Source: an uncultured Pseudomonadota bacterium (GTDB lineage: Bacteria; Lernaellota; Lernaellaia; Lernaellales; Lernaellaceae). Taken from it: 5,214 bases of DNA. The stretch is taken from contig CALBTQ010000542.1 of NCBI GenBank assembly GCA_937967875.1, forward strand, positions 1-5,214, in the 5' to 3' direction. This document shows positions 1-5,214 of this stretch, piece by piece. The position numbers and the translations under genes were made by a program. The notes under the pieces were generated by a model. That model was not told the DNA's origin. It did not search any database and saw nothing but the letters and a program-made list of their open reading frames with translations. Positions within the stretch are counted from its first letter, which is position 1. Each line of letters starts with the position of its first letter.

Positions 1-46
1 ACCACCGAGATCTACACTCTTTCCCTACACGACGCTCTTCCGATCT
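1..46 (+). other. Illumina P5-side (TruSeq Universal) adapter, technical contamination
   Basis: The first 46 bases match the 3' 46 bases of the 58-base TruSeq Universal adapter and end in the sequencing-primer tail GACGCTCTTCCGATCT. The first 12 adapter bases are missing. There is no i5 index between the flow-cell part and the read-1 primer part, which fits the single-index form of the adapter. This is not genomic DNA. Read on the minus strand it encodes the peptide DRKSVV followed by a stop, a known adapter artefact in predicted proteins. It supplies two bases of the apparent stop codon of the dnaE fragment. The genomic insert begins at about base 47. Confidence 0.99.
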
Positions 47-683
47 AATGGCAGTCGTGGGTGGCGACGACGGGCAAGGCGAGTTTTTTCGCCACCTGCA
101 AAATGCCGGCGTTGACCTGCTCCTGCTCCTCCAGGCCGTTGCGTTGAATTTCCAGATAGAAGCGGTCTTTGAACAATTGGCGGTACCAGTCGGCGACCTC
201 CACCGCGTGGTCCAGGCCCTGCTCGCGCAGCGCGCGCGGCACCTCGCCCTGCAAACAGGCCGACAGCGCAATCAGGCCGGAGTGATGCTGTTCGAGAACC
301 GCCTTGTCGCAGCGCGGCCGGCCGAAGATGCCCGGCGTCTTGCCCTCGACGTGCGCGGCGCTGACGATCTTGACCAGGTTGCGGTAGCCCTCTTCGTTCT
401 CGCACAGCAGCACAAGGTGATAGGGACGCGGCTGGTTGTTGGATTTGTCGAAACGATCCTGGTGCGCGACGTACACCTCGCACCCGATGATCGGCTTGAC
501 GCCCGCCGCCTTGGCCTGCTGCGTGAACTGCACGACGCCGTGCATGTTGCCGTGGTCGGTGATGGCCACGGCGGACATGCCGTCGTCCTGCGCCTTGGCG
601 AACAGGTCGGGCAGTTTGATCGCGCCGTCCAGCAGCGAGAATTGCGTGTGAACGTGCAGATGAACGAAATCGACAGCGGACAT
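47..683 (-). CDS. dnaE: DNA polymerase III alpha subunit, N-terminal PHP-domain fragment (3' end missing)
   Basis: This encodes the start of the catalytic subunit of the replicative DNA polymerase. Only 212 residues are present out of roughly 1,100-1,200 in the family, so the polymerase palm, fingers, helix-hairpin-helix and OB regions are all outside the window. What is visible is the PHP domain: HLHVH at residues 8-12, SLLDG at 16-20, ITDHGNMHG at 41-49, GCEVYV at 67-72, the CENEEGYRNLVKIVS stretch at 94-108, SACLQGEVPRAL at 141-152, and ATHDCH at 207-212. These His/Asp/Glu residues are the family's metal ligands and look intact, unlike the degenerate E. coli PHP domain. The ATG at 681-683 is preceded by TGGGA five bases upstream and lies one base after the guaA stop, indicating translational coupling. 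The apparent TAG at 45-47 is an adapter junction; base 47 would begin the expected Tyr codon of HDCHY. Identity is secure. Confidence 0.95.
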
Positions 684-684
684 T

Positions 685-2244
685 TTATTCCCACTCGATC
701 GTGCTGGGCGGCTTGGACGACACGTCGTAGACGACGCGGTTGATTCCCTTGACCTCGTTGATGATGCGATTGCTCGCGCGGCCGAGCACTTCGTAGGGCA
801 GATTGACCCAATCGGCGGTCATGCCGTCGACGCTGTGCACGGCGCGCAGGGCGCAGACGTTTTCGTAGGTGCGTTCGTCGCCCATCACGCCCACGCTCTT
901 GATCGGCAACAGCACGGCCAGCGCCTGCCAGATGGTGTCGTACAGACCGGCGCTGCGGATCTCCTGAATGAAGATCGCGTCGGCTTGCTGCAGAATGCGC
1001 ACGCGCTCGGCGTTCACTTCGCCGATGATGCGCACGGCCAGCCCCGGTCCCGGGAACGGATGGCGACCGACGATTTCCGGCGTCAAGCCCAGTTCGCGCC
1101 CGACCTCGCGGACCTCGTCCTTGAACAATTCGCGTAACGGCTCGATCAGTTCGAGGTCGAATTTTTCCGGCAGGCCGCCGACGTTGTGGTGGCTTTTGAT
1201 CGTCGCGGACGGACCCTTGAAACTCACCGACTCGATCACGTCGGGGTACAGCGTGCCCTGCGCCAGAAAGCGCGCGTCCTTGATTTTCGCCGCTTCCTCC
1301 TCGAAGACGTAGATGAACTCGTTGCCGATGATCTTGCGTTTGACTTCCGGTTCCTCGACGCCCTTGAGCTTGCCGAGGAACCGCGCGCCGGCGTCGACGA
1401 ACACCAGGTTGACGCCGAAGTGCTTGGCGAACACGTGCTGCACCGATTTGGCCTCGCCCTGCCGCAGCACGCCGTTGTCGACGAAAATGCAGGTCAGGCG
1501 ATCGCCCACCGCGCGATGGAGCAACAGCGCGACGACCGACGAATCCACGCCGCCCGACAGCCCGAGAATCACCCGCCGGTCGCCGATGCGTTCGCGCAGC
1601 GCGTGCACGGAATTTTCGATGAAGTTGGCCATCGTCCAGGTCGGCCGGCAATGACAGATGTCGTAAACGAAGTTGGCCAGCATTTCGCGCCCGCGCGGCG
1701 TGTGGTGCACCTCGGGGTGGAACTGTACGCCGTAAAAACGCTTCCCGCGATCGGCGATGGCGGCGTAGGGCGCGTTGTCGGAAACGGCGATGGGCTTGTA
1801 GCCGGCGGGCAGCGCTTCGACGCGGTCGCCGTGGCTCATCCAGACGATCATTTCGGTTTCGGTCTTCAGTCCGGCGAACAGGTCTTCGTCGTCGCGGATC
1901 GACAGCACCGTGCGGCCGTACTCGCGCTCGGTCGCGCCGGCGACCTTGCCGCCGCCGTGGTGAACGAGCAACTGCATGCCGTAACAGATGCCCAGCACGG
2001 GCACGCCCAGCTCGTAGACCAGCGGATCGCACACCGGCGCGTCGGCGTCGTAGACGCTCGAGGGGCCGCCGGACAGCACGATGCCCTGCGGGGCGAAGGC
2101 GCGGATGTCCTCGGCGCTCACCGTGCAGGGATGGATTTCACAATACACCTTCAATTCGCGAATGCGGCGGGCGATGAGCATGGTCACCTGCGAGCCGAAA
2201 TCGAGAATTAAAATCTTCTCCGCGTGAATGGCGTCGGTAGTCAT
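685..2244 (-). CDS. guaA: GMP synthase (glutamine-hydrolysing)
   Basis: This cytoplasmic enzyme makes GMP from XMP, ATP and glutamine, the last step of de novo guanine nucleotide synthesis. It has 519 residues, the usual length for the single-chain bacterial form. The class I glutamine amidotransferase domain occupies about residues 10-195, with LDFGSQ at 14-19, the nucleophile Cys87 in GICYGMQ, and the FHPEV triad His176/Glu178. The ATP-pyrophosphatase domain follows, with the P-loop SGGVDSS at 230-236 and [11 protein letters not shown] at 254-264. The C-terminal dimerisation/XMP-binding part contains [13 protein letters not shown] at 393-405 and ends in the family signature [11 protein letters not shown]. 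The start ATG at 2242-2244 gives the expected short leader before the ILDFGS strand; no strong Shine-Dalgarno sits at normal spacing (AAGG is 13 bases away). It lies 20 bp after guaB and one base before dnaE, in the same operon. A small variation is QVTML where many homologues have QYTQL. Confidence 0.98.
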   Translation of the reverse strand: MTTDAIHAEKILILDFGSQVTMLIARRIRELKVYCEIHPCTVSAEDIRAFAPQGIVLSGGPSSVYDADAPVCDPLVYELGVPVLGICYGMQLLVHHGGGKVAGATEREYGRTVLSIRDDEDLFAGLKTETEMIVWMSHGDRVEALPAGYKPIAVSDNAPYAAIADRGKRFYGVQFHPEVHHTPRGREMLANFVYDICHCRPTWTMANFIENSVHALRERIGDRRVILGLSGGVDSSVVALLLHRAVGDRLTCIFVDNGVLRQGEAKSVQHVFAKHFGVNLVFVDAGARFLGKLKGVEEPEVKRKIIGNEFIYVFEEEAAKIKDARFLAQGTLYPDVIESVSFKGPSATIKSHHNVGGLPEKFDLELIEPLRELFKDEVREVGRELGLTPEIVGRHPFPGPGLAVRIIGEVNAERVRILQQADAIFIQEIRSAGLYDTIWQALAVLLPIKSVGVMGDERTYENVCALRAVHSVDGMTADWVNLPYEVLGRASNRIINEVKGINRVVYDVSSKPPSTIEWE

Positions 2245-2264
2245 GGATTTTGCTTTGCCTTGCC

Positions 2265-3770
<1,506 letters not shown>

Positions 3771-4160
3771 TTACAGCTTTTTGATCTCGGTCACCTCGCG
3801 TTCCAGGGTTTCCTTGAACGGAAGGTTGACGTCGTCCAGGCCGGGAAGTCCCACCGGCCATTCGTATTCGTAAGTCACAATGATCTTGTCTTTGCCTTCG
3901 CGATACACGTGCAGTTGGTCGGCGCTCAACGGGATATTGCGATCCTTGACCTCGGCCAGAATCTGCTCGCGGATCTGCATATCGTTCAGCTCGCTGGCCC
4001 GGACCATCAACGACCACGCCTTCTGGCGCAGGTTGAAGTTGGCGTAATACTTCGGGCCTAAAGCGATGCCGGCCACGATGGCCGCGACGAAAATGAGCAG
4101 CAGCAAAGCGCTGACCCAGTTGAACCCTCCCCGTTGCCGGTATGTAGAATAAACTTTCAC
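3771..4160 (-). CDS. Small single-pass membrane protein, possibly DUF4845-like, function unknown
   Basis: This is a 129-residue protein of unknown function, first gene of the guaB-guaA-dnaE cluster. The N-terminus is basic (KVYSTYRQRGG), followed by one hydrophobic segment at about residues 15-34 (WVSALLLLIFVAAIVAGIAL) and then an extra-membrane domain of about 95 residues. That domain has a helical, charged first part (LRQKAWSLMVRASELND, about 44-60) and a probable beta-rich end with DKIIVTYEYEWPVGLPG at 91-107. The pattern of basic RG-rich start, one membrane helix, a (V/G)P-Y-(Y/I) motif and a terminal I-x-V-x-Y-E strand resembles DUF4845 proteins of proteobacteria, but I am judging by memory of that pattern only. 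It also faintly resembles a type IV pilin start (RGGF), but lacks the Glu5 of pilins. Start is GTG at 4158-4160, supported by GGGGAGGG just upstream; the stop TAA is 42 bp before guaB. The coding DNA looks less G+C-rich than its neighbours. Confidence 0.85.
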   Translation of the reverse strand: MKVYSTYRQRGGFNWVSALLLLIFVAAIVAGIALGPKYYANFNLRQKAWSLMVRASELNDMQIREQILAEVKDRNIPLSADQLHVYREGKDKIIVTYEYEWPVGLPGLDDVNLPFKETLEREVTEIKKL

Positions 4161-4261
4161 CTTTCCCTCCCCAGAAAAAGGTAATTCAATTCGTTATGGT
4201 TAATAAGCTTCGTTAATGCCGCCGGCGAATGGACTATTTTTCCGATTCACCAATGGCCGTT
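4161..4261 (-). other. Untranslated leader of the operon, no recognised element
   Basis: This A+T-rich stretch lies between the predicted -10 box and the GTG start. It contains a short imperfect palindrome around AAGCTT (about 4201-4217) and a repeated ATTAAC, but no convincing hairpin followed by a U-run. I do not recognise a riboswitch or attenuator in it. No intrinsic terminator for the upstream gene is visible here either. Confidence 0.4.
4165..4172 (-). promoter_or_regulatory. Strong ribosome-binding site for a GTG start
   Basis: On the minus strand GGGGAGGG lies just upstream of the GTG at 4158-4160, with five bases between GGAGG and the start codon. It is the strongest Shine-Dalgarno in the window and supports GTG as the real start of the small membrane protein. 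Confidence 0.8.
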
Positions 4262-4290
4262 ATCATAAACCCCGCATGGTATCAGGTCAA
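4262..4290 (-). promoter_or_regulatory. Predicted sigma-70-type promoter of the small ORF-guaB-guaA-dnaE operon
   Basis: Minus strand: a -35 box TTGACC (4285-4290) and a -10 box TATGAT (4262-4267) are separated by exactly 17 bp. Each box matches the consensus at five of six positions. Transcription would start near 4255, giving a leader of roughly 95 nt before the GTG at 4160. The promoter begins 7 bp after the stop codon of the upstream Ppx/GppA gene, in the only sizeable intergenic gap of the window, which is where an operon promoter is expected. This is a sequence-pattern prediction. Confidence 0.7.
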
Positions 4291-4297
4291 TACAAAC

Positions 4298-5170
4298 TCA
4301 ATCCAAAGGCCACTGCGGCCACAACGCCATCCCTTCCAGCATGCCGCCCTCGGTGACCGCCAGCCGTTCGAAGTGCAAATGCTCCATCACGCGCCGGCAG
4401 ATGATTGCGCCGGCCGGAATCAGATCCTCGCGTCCCTTTTCCAAACCCGGCAAATACAACCGTTCGGCCGCGGGCATGGATACGAGTTTTTCCAGCAGGC
4501 GTTCGATCGTCGCGGCGGACAAAATGCGCCCGTTGATCTGATCGGGATCGTAACGCTCCATTTTCAAATCCAGCGCGGCGAGCGTCGTGACCGTGCCGGC
4601 CGTGCCGACCAACGTTTCCACGGCGGGAAACTGCGCCAGATCGTCGTTGTTCTTCAGCAAATCCGCCACCGCCTGCCCGCAGTCCTGCAATTGCGCAGGG
4701 GTCGGCGGATCGTCCAGCAGGTATCCTTCGGTCAGGCTCACCGCGCCGAAATCGAGGCTGACCGCCCGCGCCGGCTGCGCATTTTCCACCAGCGCCAATT
4801 CGGTCGAAAAACCGCCGACGTCCATCAGCAGGAACGTGCGGTCGCTCAGACCCATTTCGGAGGCGCCGCCTAGAGCGCTGATGGCGGCTTCAAGGCGGCC
4901 GTCGATGATCTGCACATCCAGCCGGGCCTGGTCGGCCAGGGCGTCCAACAGAGTAAACGGATCGTCCAGTCGCCGGGCGACGCCGGTGCACACCGCGCGG
5001 ATCTCCACGGCGCCGTAAGCCCGAGCTTTGCGGGCGAATTCAGCGACCGCCTCGACGGTGCGTTGCAGCGATTCGGGATGGGCGCGGCCGTCGGCAAATT
5101 TTCCGGCCAGCCGAGTGATCTTGCGCTCCACCGAAGCACGTTTGAGCGCACCCATCTCCACCGTGCCCAA
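4298..5170 (-). CDS. Ppx/GppA-family phosphatase (exopolyphosphatase or pppGpp phosphatase), 5' end missing
   Basis: This belongs to the ASKHA-fold Ppx/GppA family, which releases phosphate from polyphosphate or converts pppGpp to ppGpp in the cytoplasm. The genomic part encodes 290 residues to the TGA at 4298-4300. Compared with the short (about 300-310 aa) family members only some 20-30 N-terminal residues are lost, including the first DIGSNS-type phosphate loop. Visible motifs, numbered from the first genomic codon, are TRLAGKF at 19-25, ATG-like region AVCTGVARRLDDP at 59-71, DGRLEA around 90-95 (family G-x-E-E-A, catalytic Glu kept), MDVGGFSTEL at 116-125, LDFGAVSLTEGYL at 139-151, GTAGTVTTLAAL at 189-200, GREDLIPAGAII at 246-257 and TEGGMLEGMA at 273-282. 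The C-terminal domains of the longer E. coli Ppx are absent. The leading residues MLFRS predicted by an ORF caller come from adapter (5171-5185) and are not real. Substrate cannot be told apart from sequence. Confidence 0.92.
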   Translation of the reverse strand: MGTVEMGALKRASVERKITRLAGKFADGRAHPESLQRTVEAVAEFARKARAYGAVEIRAVCTGVARRLDDPFTLLDALADQARLDVQIIDGRLEAAISALGGASEMGLSDRTFLLMDVGGFSTELALVENAQPARAVSLDFGAVSLTEGYLLDDPPTPAQLQDCGQAVADLLKNNDDLAQFPAVETLVGTAGTVTTLAALDLKMERYDPDQINGRILSAATIERLLEKLVSMPAAERLYLPGLEKGREDLIPAGAIICRRVMEHLHFERLAVTEGGMLEGMALWPQWPLD

Positions 5171-5214
5171 AGATCGGAAGAGCACACGTCTGAACTCCAG
5201 TCACCGAATACGAT
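5171..5214 (+). other. Illumina P7-side index adapter, technical contamination
   Basis: From base 5171 the sequence is AGATCGGAAGAGC and continues as the TruSeq index adapter through 5204 (34 bases ending in CAGTCAC). The remaining ten bases, CGAATACGAT, read as an 8-base i7 index CGAATACG plus AT, the first two bases of the constant sequence that follows the index. This is not genomic. In minus-strand translation it makes the false N-termini MLFRS and MCSSDL, which are well-known adapter peptides. The first A may be the A-tail of the insert, so the genome ends at about 5170. Confidence 0.99.

Noticed and set aside
25..483. 152-codon minus-strand frame ending in DRKSVV
   Set aside because: It is an Arg-rich shadow of dnaE whose end is translated adapter.
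272..2032. 586-codon minus-strand open frame overlapping guaA and dnaE
   Set aside because: It is very Arg-rich, crosses two real genes in another frame and has no family motif. Its open state follows from the G+C content.
1186..2211. 341-codon plus-strand open frame opposite guaA
   Set aside because: It is fully antisense to guaA, with no motif or ribosome-binding site; a shadow.
3771..4160. Type IV pilin-like reading of the small membrane protein
   Set aside because: There is an RGGF before the hydrophobic segment, but the pilin Glu5 is missing and the context is not a pilus locus.
4201..4217. Imperfect palindrome around AAGCTT in the operon leader as a possible operator or terminator
   Set aside because: The arms need a bulge, are only about eight bases and are A+T-rich, with no adjacent U-run. 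It is not distinguishable from chance.
4161..4297. Possible purine, guanidine/ppGpp or other riboswitch ahead of the guaB operon
   Set aside because: The leader is only about 95 nt, and I could not find a conserved aptamer core or a terminator/antiterminator pair.

Overview
This window is a stretch of ordinary bacterial chromosome capped at both ends by Illumina library adapter. Bases 1-46 are the P5-side TruSeq Universal adapter (its first 12 bases missing). Bases 5171-5214 are the P7-side index adapter, including the index read. The real insert is therefore about 47-5170 (5,124 bp), and the genes that run off each end are cut by adapter, not by biology. I found no previously undescribed system, mobile element, CRISPR array, tRNA or rRNA.

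All supported genes lie on the minus strand, so in transcription order the window reads from right to left. First comes a Ppx/GppA-family phosphatase lacking its N-terminus (4298-5170). Next is a 137-bp intergenic region with a near-consensus sigma-70 promoter (4262-4290). Then follow a 129-aa single-pass membrane protein with a weak DUF4845-like look (3771-4160), guaB for IMP dehydrogenase (2265-3728), guaA for GMP synthase (685-2244), and the first 212 codons of dnaE, the DNA polymerase III alpha subunit, ending in its PHP domain (47-683). The last four genes are spaced 42, 20 and 1 nt apart and look like one operon.

GuaB and GuaA carry out the two consecutive steps IMP -> XMP -> GMP. DnaE, cotranscribed behind them, is the replicative polymerase that uses the resulting dGTP along with the other dNTPs. 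A Ppx/GppA enzyme just upstream may touch the same guanine-nucleotide economy through polyphosphate or pppGpp, but it sits upstream of the operon promoter and its substrate cannot be decided from sequence.

The DNA is G+C-rich (about 60% by eye), the proteins are clearly bacterial, and a guaB-guaA-dnaE arrangement with a DUF4845-like protein suggests an uncultured Gram-negative lineage, possibly deltaproteobacterial in the old broad sense. That placement is a low-confidence inference. The adapter ends suggest a draft, probably metagenomic or single-cell, assembly that was not adapter-trimmed.
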